Of a stretch of DNA of 64,000 nucleotides, positions 34,256-43,564 are shown piece by piece. Where the stretch lies: positions 116,870,001-116,934,000 of the forward strand of contig NC_073624.1 of assembly GCF_029407905.1 (NCBI RefSeq), given 5' to 3'. The notes beneath the pieces were generated by a model. That model searched no databases. It was not told the DNA's origin and worked only from the letters and a program-made list of their open reading frames with translations. The position numbers and the translations under genes were made by a program. Positions within the stretch are counted from its first letter, which is position 1. Every line of letters begins with the position of its first letter. This DNA is from Bubalus kerabau. Its lineage: Eukaryota; Chordata; Mammalia; Artiodactyla; Bovidae.

Positions 34256-35096
34256 GTGTTCATGAAAAATATTGCTCTATAGTTTTCATTTCTTGTAACG
34301 TCTTTGGTATTATGGTAATTCTGGCTTCATAGAACAAATTGGGAAGTAGTCTCTTTTCATTTTCTGGAAGAGTTTGTATGAATTGATATTTCTTTCTTAC
34401 ATGTTTGGAAGATGTCACCAGTGAAGCCATCTGGGCTTGGAGCTTTCTTTGTGAGAAGATTTTGAAAAACACGTTGAATTTCTTTAGTAGATATATGGCT
34501 ATACAGGTTATCTATTTCTAAAGAATGAGCTTTGGTAGGTATTATCTTCAATACATTTTTTCGTTTCATTTAAGTTGTCAAAATTATTTTTATAAAGTTC
34601 TTGTTAATATATTAACTCCTTTAAAAAATCAGAATCTGTAATGATATTGTATCTCTTATTCTTGAGATTGGCAATTGATATCTTTTCCCTCTTTTGTTGT
34701 TGATGTTGCTGGTATTGTTGGTGTTCTTCTTCTCCTTCTTCAGTCTGTGTAGAGGTTTATCAATTTCATCATTCTCAGGAGCCGAGTTTTTATTCCACTG
34801 ATTTTCTGTTTTCTATTTCATTGATTTCATTTCTGATCTTTATTATTTCCTTTCTTCTGCTTACTTTGGGTATATTTTTCACTTAACATATCTAGTTTCT
34901 TAAGGTTAAAGTTAGGTCATCAATTTGAGATCTTCTTTTATGAGGCACAAGATTAATGCTGTACATTCCCCCAACTAATACTTTAGTAGAACTCCACAAA
35001 TGTTGATATGCTCTGTTTAATTTTCCTTTAGTTCAAAATATTTTATAGTTCCTTTTTCAGTTTCTTCTTTAATGCATGGATTGTAGAAAAGTAGTT
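34256..35096 (-). mobile_element. Old L1 ORF2 fragment, antisense
   Basis: About 840 bp that reads on the - strand as the L1 ORF2 segment around the start of the reverse transcriptase. The frame 34,357-34,569 includes PSPDGFTGD (about 34,414-34,443), close to the L1 'PGPDGFTGE' motif that precedes the RT palm, and the overlapping frame 34,260-34,472 includes FYEARITIIPK from the next block. These two blocks are in different frames, so there is at least one frameshift. Old and inactive. Confidence 0.8.
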
Positions 35097-36266
35097 AAAG
35101 GATAAGAGGATGTGATCTAGAGGATTAGTTTGAGATAAGACTTTGAGATACTGTCTCTGGAATGGGCAAAAAGGAGGTAAGGGAAGATGCTGATAGGATG
35201 ATTGTGTGAATGAAGAGAGGAGAGGAATTAGAAGGTGAGGTAATTCCTACCTGATCACTTTGTGTCTGTGGTGAAGACAGAGGTAAGGGCGTCTCCTGGG
35301 AGTAAGAGCATAGGTAACTGAGTGTGGTAAAGAGTTGAAGCAATCTTTGTGGGAAATGACGATGAGAGAGAAGTACGCAGAAAAATATTGAGGCATAGCT
35401 AAGGGAGAAGACATGGAGTCACAGAAGTATGTTGTATGGTACTTTTTTCTTCTTTGCCTGGATGCCCGAGAACAGGTTTTTAGAGGAAGTACAATGGAAC
35501 GAGAAAATCAAAGTTACTGATAAGAGAATATTTAAAGAGCTTAATTAAGGCTAGAAGAGGAAGGGAAATGAGGGCAGAAGGGAACTGATTGATCAGGGAA
35601 AATGGCTTCCTGGGGAAATGGGTCAAAAGGCTAGTATTCTTTTTTTATGAAGTTGAAAAACAAGTTTAAAAGAGTTGACAGAACAGGAAGTTTAAGTAGG
35701 TTGTGTGGTCAGGTTGTGGGATATTGGTGATTAAGTTTTCATCAGTGAAGCAATTCTTTGGGACAAGTTTCTGGGTGTGGTTATATATCCAGGTGACAGA
35801 ATTAGAGTAGAATCGAAGGTTATGAGATTGAGAAAGCCTAGGAACTGCAGGGAAAGGCATTTTATGGGGCTTGCACATAGATTATGAAACCACGCCAGTG
35901 ACTGTAAGGCTAGGGTGGAGAGGAGAGTGTGAATCAGCTGCTGTTCATGTTTGGGGCCGAATGTGAGGGGGTTGGTTGACGATCATGAAGAAAAAGGCAT
36001 TTAAGATTGTATAACTAGAAGACACAGGCCTGCAGAGGGTGCTGGCCCACCTCCAAGCCTCGTGTCAAGTGAGGCTTGCGAGACTAAAAGGCACCCCTAG
36101 AGAGGGCTGCAGACGAGGAGAGTCCCCGGGGGAAGACCAGGCTCGAGTTCAGCGAAGACCTGGTGAAAGATTCACTTTTGGAGGATGAAAAATGCACTGG
36201 ATTTGATGATCAGGAAATGAGGTTCTAGAGAGAAAGTGGGAAGATTTGGGAGTGAATAGGAGATGG
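35097..36266. other. Unique purine-rich DNA
   Basis: About 1.2 kb, unusually G+A-rich on the + strand (many GGAGAGG and GAAGAGG steps). No protein family or repeat recognised. The left arm of an inverted duplication begins at its right edge. Confidence 0.45.
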
Positions 36267-36418
36267 ATTAGTTATGGTGACAATTAGAACTTTTTGAAAC
36301 TTTCTTCTTTAAATTCTGAATAATTTCCCAGGATGATCTAAGTGTATTGGGAAGAACATTGGCTTTAGAGTCAAAGAGATCTGAAACCACATTTGAGCTC
36401 CACAGTTTATTAGGTTTT
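36267..36418 (+). repeat. Inverted duplication, left arm
   Basis: 152 bp whose reverse complement reappears at 37,797-37,950 with about five mismatches by eye. It carries the 5' half of a MIR (GAAGAACATTGGCTTTAGAG, CCACATTTGAGCTCCACAG) that stops abruptly, whereas the right arm holds the complete MIR. The left arm is therefore the copy and the right arm the source. Confidence 0.92.
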
Positions 36419-36447
36419 TTTTTTTTTTTTTTAATTTATTAGGTTTT
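36406..36447 (-). mobile_element. Poly(A)-only retro-insertion
   Basis: TTTATTAGGTTTT occurs twice (36,406-36,418 and 36,435-36,447) around a T run with no other sequence. Read on the - strand this is target duplication, A tail, target duplication. The partner arm at 37,799 has the uninterrupted site (AAAACCTAATAAATTG). The site GGTTTT/GAC fits the L1 endonuclease preference. Confidence 0.75.
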
Positions 36448-37184
36448 GACATTTGGATCAGGGGATTTGGTTCTCCCTGATCCAAAAATTAGTCTAGTGT
36501 TAAGGGTTAAAGGCAGGATAGTTGACTGGAGGGACGTATCTTTGAAACAGTGATTGAAAGTGTCGGGGGAGTAAGGCATGGTATTGACGTCAAATTTCTA
36601 AAGGGTATTGTGATGTGAGGTTGCTTTAGTGTTGAAACTAATGTTCCAGATGGTACTGAAACCAATCTGTGAACCTGCCTGCTTAACACCTCTTTCAACT
36701 CAGGGGAGTGTAACAGCATTCTATTTCAAATATCAGCGTGCTATTAAGTATTCTTCCTTCCTGATGATCAAGCTGTCTTTAGAGATTGTCTTGTGTGTTG
36801 TAGTTTCCAAAAAAGCAAGGACAGTCCACTTGGTCTGTGATAAGGCCCATGTAGAAAGCATTGGTTCAGGGATATGTGGGCAGCCACAGAACTCCAGCTG
36901 AAACCCTGTTCAGCTGAATTCATCTGAATTCCCTGTGGAATCCCTGTGTCACACGATTGTGCATCTTTCCATCCCTTTAACCAGCTCCCTGTCAAGCTAT
37001 CTGCCAAAGTAACCCTTGGACCCATTTGGACGGGTCACAATATTGAGTGTATGAGGAGCAGTTTTACACCTTTCTTCCCTCAAGTATATCATTAGAAACG
37101 TTTTCTTCGTTGATGAGATTTCTCTGAATTGAGTTCTCTGTTTTCCAGAGGAGTGAAGATTTCAAATTACACATTAAAAAAAAA
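36448..37184. other. Unique DNA between the inverted arms
   Basis: About 0.7 kb with no recognised repeat or gene. Frames at 36,629-36,901 (+) and 36,768-37,025 (-) overlap on opposite strands and are probably chance. Confidence 0.45.
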
Positions 37185-37402
37185 AAATATATATGTATTT
37201 ATTTGGTTGCATGGAGTTTTGGTTGCATCACGTGGGGTGTTTCCTTGCAGCTCTTAGCTGTGGCACGTGGGCTCAGTAGCTGTAGTGCTCAGACTCTAGT
37301 GCACAGCAGCACGTGGGGTCTTTAGTTCTCCCACCAGTGACTGAACCCGCATCCCCCACTTTGCAGTGTGGATTCTTAACCACTGGACCACCAGGGAAGC
37401 CC
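37185..37402 (-). mobile_element. CHR-type SINE with A-rich end
   Basis: Reverse orientation: TATGTATTTATTTGGTTGC, CTTAGCTGTGGCACGTGGGC, GGATTCTTAACCACTGGACC and ACCAGGGAAGCCCC at the tRNA-like head. An AT-rich tract precedes it at 37,172-37,195. It lies inside the 36.3-37.95 kb inverted repeat. Confidence 0.8.
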
Positions 37403-37589
37403 CTCAAATTATGCATTTTCGATTCCTGTCTATTCTGATGCATGTGAACATAAAAAGATGTATGGTCATCCCAGGTTGTTGCTTACCTGGCAAGAGGAAC
37501 TTGGGTCTACTGCTTCGCCTGCCTATGCCTTCAGTCGGACACAGTTAATAACCCAGGACTCACCGGGCTTGTTGTGACCTCTGAAGTTG

Positions 37590-37652
37590 ATTTGCATGAA
37601 GGTCTTGGTCCAGAGCCTGGCATATAGCAGGAATTTAATAAATGGTGGCTGT
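37590..37652 (+). mobile_element. MIR 3' tail
   Basis: GAGCCTGGCATATAGCAGG followed by AATTTAATAAATGGTGGC matches the terminal MIR/L2 block. It is followed at once by a MIR in the opposite orientation. Confidence 0.55.
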
Positions 37653-37679
37653 TACGTTAATTCAGAACAACATACCAGA

Positions 37680-37880
37680 ATCATTCAGAGGTTAAACACA
37701 AGTAAGCTCACTGCATCTTCACAACAGTTCTGTGAAATGACTCTTAATGATGGCACTTGACAGGTGAGGAAATGAAATTCAGTGTGATGTCCAAGGTCAA
37801 AACCTAATAAATTGTGGAGCTCAAATGTGGTTTCAGATCTCTTTGACTCTAAACCCAATGTTCTTCCCAATACACTTAGA
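37680..37880 (-). mobile_element. MIR SINE, antisense (source copy)
   Basis: Reverse MIR: CATCTTCACAACAGTTCTG, CAGGTGAGGAAATGAAATTC, GATGTCCAAGGTCAAAACC, GAGCTCAAATGTGGTTTCAG. Its left half continues past the inverted-duplication boundary at about 37,797, which identifies this as the original locus. Confidence 0.75.
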
Positions 37881-37950
37881 TCATCCTGGGAAATTATTCA
37901 GAATTTAAAGAAGAAAGTTTCAAAAAGTTCTAATTGTTGCCATGACTAAT
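37797..37950 (-). repeat. Inverted duplication, right arm
   Basis: Reverse complement of 36,267-36,418, about 97% identical by eye (differences near 37,812, 37,855, 37,937-37,938 and 37,943). It lacks the T run of the left arm. About 1.38 kb lies between the arms. Confidence 0.92.
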
Positions 37951-38024
37951 TGTAATCCCTACTATCAGGCATTTTTATTGGATCAGTCTCAACCCCCTTA
38001 TGTAGGAAATGTGAGTAGTGTAAT

Positions 38025-38184
38025 GTGTTAGCTGCTCAGTCGTGTCTGACTCTTTTTAACCCCATGGTCTGTCCATGGAATTCTCTTGGCAAGAGTACTG
38101 AAGTGGGTTGCCATTCCCTTCTCCAGGGGATCTTCCTGACCCAGGGATCAAGCTCAGGTCTTCTGCACTGCAGGCAGATTCTTT
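38025..38184 (-). mobile_element. Bov-tA SINE hosting a BovB fragment
   Basis: Reverse Bov-tA: GTTAGCTGCTCAGTCGTGTC, GGGTTGCCATTCCCTTCTCC, TGCACTGCAGGCAGATTC. It is cut at GCAGATTCTTT, where a BovB 3' end is inserted; after the insert the expected tRNA-like head is not recognisable. Confidence 0.88.
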
Positions 38185-38323
38185 CAGATCAGATCAGATC
38201 AGTCGCTCAGTCGTGTCCGACTCTTGGCGACCCCATGAATAGCAGCACGCCAGGCCTCCCTGTCCATCACAAACTCCTGGAGTTCACTCACACTCATGTC
38301 CATCGAGTCAGTGATGCCATCCA
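38185..38323 (-). mobile_element. BovB LINE 3' terminal insertion
   Basis: 139 bp antisense BovB end: (CAGAT)n-type start, GTCGCTCAGTCGTGTCCGAC, ATGTCCATCGAGTCAGTGAT. An 11-bp target duplication, GCAGATTCTTT, lies at 38,174-38,184 and 38,324-38,334. Confidence 0.95.
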
Positions 38324-38334
38324 GCAGATTCTTT

Positions 38335-39189
38335 ACTTGTAAGCTTACTTACAAACTGAGTAAGCATTTTACTCAGTTTTCAGAGGTACAAAGAGAGAGA
38401 TGCATATGAAAGCTGATTTCCTAGGCAAGGAGAATTGTACCCAGAGCAGTTGTATGGTTTCTTACAGAGAGCTCAGCAATTAGTGTCAAATTAGATCATC
38501 AAAGCTGAGCTGAGGGAAGCCATAGTTGATTTGAAATATCAAGGGAGGAGTAGGAACACTAAAAGTCAGAAATATCACACAGGCACATTTTTCCTGATCG
38601 AAGCACATCAGAATTCATTTAGTTAGCAGCGAACAGAGGCCACCCACTGGGTTCCTTAATTATAACACCAGAGCACTCTATAAAAACATGAGAGGAATGC
38701 CTTTTCTGGCAATTCATAGATCAGGCGATTTCACTTTGCCTCTGGGGTGGACATTTTATTGCAGACCAGGTAGGGATTTGCTGGGCATGCAGACTCCCTC
38801 CATTCACTGAATCATCGTATGTGACAAACTCCATATTGCCTGTGGGTGATTATTAATAACCTGTAGCTCTTCAGAGGTTAACGGTCTTCCCATCCCAAGC
38901 CTGAAGTATTGCTGTGTTTCCCATAGCACCTTGTAGAACCATGGCCCTGAATTGAAGTTTTAGAGAAGATCTTGGAGCTCATGGAGTTCCCTTTACAGTA
39001 TAAATGAATAAGCGAGAGGCTCAGGTTTAATGACTTTTCTGACCCCACATGGCCAGATAATAGAAGGATTAAAACTGGAGGTCTTATCTTGATGAGGCAA
39101 ACCAATGTTATGCAATGGGGCAGACTTTGGAGATAGAGAAATGGTTTTGTTTCTTTTTTTTGATGTGGAGAGAAGAAATTTCTTAACTT
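38335..39189. other. Unique DNA, no gene recognised
   Basis: About 0.85 kb. A local palindromic patch (CTTGTAAGCTTACTTACAAAC) sits at its left end. The 134-codon - strand frame (38,878-39,282) runs partly into the L1 tail and has no recognisable family. Confidence 0.45.
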
Positions 39190-39297
39190 TTTTTTTCTTT
39201 TAAATTCTTTTTTTTTTTTTAATTGAAGGATACTTGCTTTACAGAATTGTGTTGGTTTCTGACAAACATCAACATGAATCATTGCTTTGTCTGTAAG
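39190..39297 (-). mobile_element. Ruminant L1 3' terminus, antisense
   Basis: A T-rich start (reverse poly-A), then AATTGAAGGATACTTGC, GAATTGTGTTGGTTTCTG and ACATCAACATGAATCATTGC, the last about 100 bp of the ruminant L1. Confidence 0.75.
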
Positions 39298-39503
39298 GGC
39301 TTCCCAGGTGGCACAAGAGGTAAAGAATTTTCCTGCAATGCAGGAAGACTCAAGTTGGATTCCCCTGGGTGAGGAAGACCCTGTGGAAAAGGGAATGGCA
39401 ACCCACTTCAGTATTCTTGCCTGGGAAATCCTATGGAAGAGGAGCCTGGTGGGCTACAGCCCATGGGGTTGCAAAGAGTCAGGCACAGTTGAGCACACAC
39501 ATA
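39298..39503 (+). mobile_element. Bov-tA SINE
   Basis: Sense: GGCTTCCCAGGTGGCACAAG, GGTAAAGAATTTTCCTGC, AGTATTCTTGCCTGGGAAAT, GGTTGCAAAGAGTCAGGC. It abuts the L1 tail at 39,297 directly. Confidence 0.92.
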
Positions 39504-39664
39504 CCTTGCTTGCAAAGTGTCTTAATATCTGCCTGGTGGGATGGTTGGATAATTGAATAAAGTCCTGTGTTTGCAGAATGTCTGGTATGTGGGGTGTGTT
39601 AAATAAATAATGAATTTACAAATCTGCCTTTGAATTCTACAGTATCATATTTAAAATAAGAGAC

Positions 39665-40594
39665 ACTTTAAAAATTAATTTATTTATTCTAATTGGAGGA
39701 TAATTACTTTACCATATTGTGGTTTTTGCCATACATTGATATGAATCAACCTTGGGTGCACATGTGTCCCCCAATCCTGAACCCCCCCTCCCACCTCCCT
39801 CCCCACCCCATCCCTCTGGGATGTCCCAGAACACTGGCTTTGAGTGCCCTGCTTTATGCATCAAACTTGCACTGGTCATCTATTTTACATATGGTAATAT
39901 GTAAATTCTCTCATATCATCCCACTCTCACCTTCTCCCACACAGTCCAAAAGTCTGTTCTTTACATTTGTGTCTCTTTTGCTGCCTTGCATATAGGATCG
40001 TGGTTACTGTCTTTCTAAATTCCATATATATAGTGTTAATATACTGTATTGGTGTTTCTATTTTTGACTTAACTTCACTCTATATAATAGGCTCCAGTTT
40101 CATCCACCTCATTAGAACTACCTCAAATGTGTTCTTTTTAATGGCTGAGTAATACTCCATTGTGTATATGTACCACAGTTTTCTTATCCACTCATCTGCT
40201 GATGGAATCTAGGTGGCTTCCATGTCATAACTATTGTGAAGGTGCTGTGATGAACATTGGGGTACACGTGTCTCTTTCAATTCTGATTTCCTCAGTGTGT
40301 ATGCCCCGCAGTGGGATTGCTGGGTCATATGGCAGTTCTATTTCCAGTTTTTAAGGAGTCTCCACACTGATCTCCATAGTGGCTGTACCAGTTTGCATTC
40401 CCATCGCAGTATAAGAGGGTTCCCTTTTCTCCACACCCTCTCCAGCATTTATTGTTTGTAGACTTTTTGATGGTGGCCTTTCTGACCAGTGTGAGGTGGC
40501 ACTTCATTGTGGTTTTGATTTGCATTTCTCTAATAATGAGCAATGTTGAGCATCTTTTCATGTGTTTATTAGCCACCTGTATGTCTTCCTTGGA
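39665..40594 (-). mobile_element. Ruminant L1 3' region (first), antisense
   Basis: Reverse of the young ruminant L1 3' end and the end of ORF2: TATTCTAATTGGAGGATAAT, GGGTGCACATGTGTCCCCC, ATAGGCTCCAGTTTCATCC, CACAGTTTTCTTATCCACTC, CACACCCTCTCCAGCATTT. It is interrupted at ATGTCTTCCTTGGA by a BovB and resumes for about 50 bp at 41,121. Confidence 0.93.
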
Positions 40595-41120
40595 AGACAA
40601 GTTATGGCCAACCTAGATAGCATATTCAAAAGCAGAGACATTACTTTGCCAAAAAGGTCCGTTTAGTCAAGGCTATGGTTTTTCCTGTGGTCATATATGG
40701 ATGCGAGAGTTGGACTGTGAAGAAAGCTGAGCGCTGAAGAATTGATGCTTTTGAACTGTGGTGTTGGAGAAGACTCCTTAGAGTCCCTTGGACTGCAAGG
40801 AGATCCAATCAGTCCATTCTAAAGGGGATCAACCCTGGGCGTTCTTTGGAAGGAATGATGCTAAGGCTGAAACTCCAGTACTTTGCTCACCTCATGTGAA
40901 GAGTTGACTCATAGGAAAAGACTCTGATGCTGGGAGGGATTGGGGGCAGGAGGAGAAGGGGACAACAGAGGATGAGATGACTGGATGGCATCACTGACTC
41001 GATGGACGTGAGTCTGAGTGAACTCTGGGAGTTGGTGATGGACAGGGAGGCCTGGTGTGCTGCGATTCATGGGGTCGCAAAGAGTCGGACACGACTGAGC
41101 GATTGAACTGAACTGAACTG
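40595..41120 (+). mobile_element. BovB LINE 3' end inside L1
   Basis: Sense 5'-truncated BovB, AGACAAGTTATGGCCAACC to GATTGAACTGAACTGAACTG. Target duplication ATGTCTTCCTTGGA (40,581-40,594) and ATGTTTTCTTTGGA (41,121-41,134) with two differences; L1 continues on both sides. Confidence 0.94.
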
Positions 41121-41173
41121 ATGTTTTCTTTGGAGAAACATCTGTTTAGTTCTTTGGCCCACCTTTTGATTGT
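41121..41173 (-). mobile_element. First L1, remaining piece
   Basis: TTTCTTTGGAGAAACATCTG and TTTAGTTCTTTGGCCCACC continue the L1 broken by the BovB at 40,595. The L1 ends where the left arm of the 205-bp inverted repeat begins. Confidence 0.85.
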
Positions 41174-41378
41174 ACCTGAGTGAGCTAGTGCTCAGGGCAG
41201 GGGTAGGTGCCTACTTGGGGAGGAGAGAAAAACAGGATCTACTAATTGGTTTTAGCAAAACAATTTCAAAAAAATTTTTTTGCTTTATGTAGGAAAGAGA
41301 TATGAATCTCATTTTATGCTGTATTTTATATCTTACTTGTGCTTGTAAACATTTTGATTTTTGGAAATACATCCAAAT
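41174..41378 (+). repeat. 205-bp inverted repeat, left arm
   Basis: Reverse complement of 42,019-42,224 at roughly 80-85% identity by eye. Shared blocks include GCTAGTGCTCAGGGCAG, ACTAATTGGTTTTAGCAAAA and CATAAAATACAGC when reversed. The sequence is not a repeat family that I recognise. It lies directly at the 3' end of the second L1. Confidence 0.85.
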
Positions 41379-41525
41379 AAATTTTTATTGGAGTATAGTT
41401 ACTTTACAATGTGTGTTAGTTTCTGCTGTATAGCAAAGTGAATCAGTTATACATATATCCACTCTTTTTTAGATTTCCTTCCCATTTAGGCCATTTCAGA
41501 TCATTGAGTAGGGTTGACATTTCCT

Positions 41526-41795
41526 GCTGCTGCTAAGTCGCTTCAGTCGTGTCCGACTCCGTGCGACCCCATGGACTGCAGCCTACCAGGCTTCTCCGTC
41601 CATGGGATCCTGCAGGCAAGAACACTGGAGTGGGTTGCCATTTCCTTCTCCAATGCATGAAAGTGGAAAGTGAAAGTGAAGTCGCTCAGTCGTGTCTGAC
41701 ACTTAGCGACCCCATGGACTGCAGCCTACCAGGCTCCTCCATTCATGGGATTTTCCGGGCAACAGTACTGGAGTGGGGTGCCATTGCCTTCTCCC
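41526..41795 (-). mobile_element. BOV-A2 SINE, full dimer
   Basis: Reverse dimer with an 11-bp target duplication, TGACATTTCCT, at 41,515-41,525 and 41,796-41,806. Both units are close to the other young copies. Confidence 0.96.
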
Positions 41796-41825
41796 TGACA
41801 TTTCCTACTTCAGGTAATCAGATCT

Positions 41826-41908
41826 CAATCCAGGGATTGAACCCATGTCTCTTGTGCCTCCTGCATTAACAGGCAGATTCTTTACTGCTGTGCTACCTGG
41901 GAAGCCCC
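41826..41908 (-). mobile_element. Bov-tA SINE head fragment
   Basis: Reverse: AATCCAGGGATTGAACCC, GCATTAACAGGCAGATTC, TGCTACCTGGGAAGCCCC. Only the tRNA-like part remains. Confidence 0.88.
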
Positions 41909-42018
41909 ATCTGTTTTATAGACAGTATCAACTGTGTATATATGTCAATCCCAATCTCCCAATTCATCCCACTTCCGTCTCCTATCCCCTCCTTGTTTTT
42001 ACAACAAATGCTATTATA

Positions 42019-42224
42019 TATTTTGATGTATCTCCAAAAATAAAAATATTTTCAAACACAACTAAGACATAAAATACAGCATAAGATGAGATTCATTACC
42101 TATTTCCTATATAGAGCAAAAAATTTTTTTGAAATTGTTTTGCTAAAACCAATTAGTAGGTGCTGCCTTTCTTTCCTCCCCAAGTAGACATCTACCTCTG
42201 CCCTGAGCACTAGCCCACTTAGGG
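42019..42224 (-). repeat. 205-bp inverted repeat, right arm
   Basis: Reverse complement of 41,174-41,378. It lies within the second L1, splitting it between CTATCCCCTCCTTG (about 41,995) and TTCTCCATATCTGTGG (42,303). The arm has TAAAATACAGCATAAGATGAG, ACCAATTAGTAGGTGC and CCCTGAGCACTAGCCC in mirror order to the left arm. Confidence 0.85.
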
Positions 42225-42295
42225 CTAGGAGGTGGACCTGGAGACCACCACACCACTTGGCTACCAGGGATCAATCTCACATTTTACAAATCAGA

Positions 42296-42889
42296 AAGTT
42301 GTTCTCCATATCTGTGGTTCTATTTCTGCTTTGTGGATAAGTTCGTCTGTACCATCTGTCTAGATTCCACATGTAGTGATATTATACAATATCTGCTTTT
42401 ATCTTTCTCACTTACTTCACTCCGTGTAACAATCTCTAGGTCCATTCATATCTGTGCGAATGACACTATTTCATTCCTTTTTATGGCCAAGTAATATTAC
42501 ATTATATGTGTGTGTGTGTTTACACCACATCTTCTTTATCCATTCCTCTGTAGATGGGTGTTTAGGTTGCTTTCATGTCCTGGCTATTGTAAATAGTGAT
42601 GCCATGAACACTGGGGTGCTTGCATCCTTTTGAATTATGGTTTTCTCTGGATACATGCCCAGGAGGGAATTGCAGGGCCATATCACAGCTCTATTTTTGT
42701 TTTTTTGTTAAGGAGCCGCCACAGTACTTTCCACAGTGGCTGTACCATGTTACATCCCCACCAACAGTGTAGGAGGGGTCCCTTTTCTCCACACCCTCTC
42801 CAGCATTTACTGTTGTAGATTTTTTTGACGCTGGCCATTCTGACTGCTGTGAGGTGATACCTCATTGTAGTTTTGATTTGCATTTCTCT
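42296..42889 (-). mobile_element. Second L1, ORF2 end, antisense
   Basis: Reverse L1: TTCTCCATATCTGTGGTTC, CACATCTTCTTTATCCATTC, TCCTGGCTATTGTAAATAG, CCACAGTGGCTGTACCATG, CACACCCTCTCCAGCATTTA, GTTTTGATTTGCATTTCTC. It is broken at AATAATGAATGA by the full-length BovB and resumes at 46,405. Confidence 0.92.
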
Positions 42890-42908
42890 AATAATGAATG
42901 AGGGATAT

Positions 42909-43034
42909 CTCCTCATGGCTGTCCCTCCTGACCTTGAATGTGGAGTAGCTCCTCTCGGCCCTCCTACGCCCGCGCAGCTACCCCTTGGACATGGGGTTGC
43001 TCCTTTCAAGGTCAGGAGGGGCAGCTGTGAGGAG
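42909..43034 (+). repeat. BovB 5'-end inverted repeat (27-bp stem)
   Basis: Arms 42,909-42,935 and 43,008-43,034 are complementary across all 27 positions: 24 Watson-Crick and 3 G-T (G-U in RNA) pairs, with a 72-nt loop. It lies within the first 135 bp of the element. Confidence 0.85.
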
Positions 43035-43114
43035 ATGCCCCTCGTCCAAGGTAAGGAGCAGCGGCTGCGCTTTGCTGGAGCAGCCGTGAAGAGATCCCCC
43101 ACGTCCAAGGTAAG
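43019..43114 (+). repeat. BovB 5' tandem units ending GTCCAAGGTAAG
   Basis: Two related units, GGCAGCTGTGAGGAGATGCC and GAGCAGCCGTGAAGAGATCC, each followed within about 10 bp by CGTCCAAGGTAAG (about 43,043 and 43,103). Period about 60 bp. CCTTGGAC at 42,983 is the reverse complement of the same core. Confidence 0.75.
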
Positions 43115-43564
43115 AGAAACCCAAGTAAGACGGTAGGTGTTGTGAGAGGCATCAGAGGGCAGACACACTGAAACCATAATCACAGAAAACTAGCCACTCT
43201 GATCACACGGACCACAGGCTTGTCTAACTCAATGAAACTAAGCCATGCCATGTGGGGCCACCCAAGATGGACGGGTCATGGCGGAAAGGTCTGACAGAAT
43301 GTGGTCCACTGGAGGAGGGAATGGCAAATCACTTCAGTATTCTTGCCTTTTGAACCCCATGAACAGTATGAAAAGGCAAAATGATAGGATACTGAAAGAG
43401 GAACTCCCCAGGTCGGTAACCAGTGCCCAATATGCTACTGGAGATCAGTGGAGAAATAACTCCAGAAAGAATGAAGGGATGGGGCCAAGCAAAAACAACA
43501 CCCAGTTGTGGATGGAACTGGTGATAGAAGCAAGGTCTGATGCTGTAAAGAGCAATATTGCATA

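Larger units (their letters stand above)
41379..42018 (-). mobile_element. Second (older) L1 3' end, antisense, with SINEs
   Basis: Reverse L1 3' end: TTTTTATTGGAGTATAGTTAC, TAGCAAAGTGAATCAGTTAT, CAATCTCCCAATTCATCCC. It is interrupted by a BOV-A2 (41,526-41,795) and a Bov-tA piece (41,826-41,908), then by the right arm of the inverted repeat; L1 resumes near 42,296. Confidence 0.82.

Noticed and set aside
38878..39282. 134-codon - strand frame
   Set aside because: Its N-terminal part comes from an L1 tail and the lysine-rich stretch from a poly-T tract; no family recognised.
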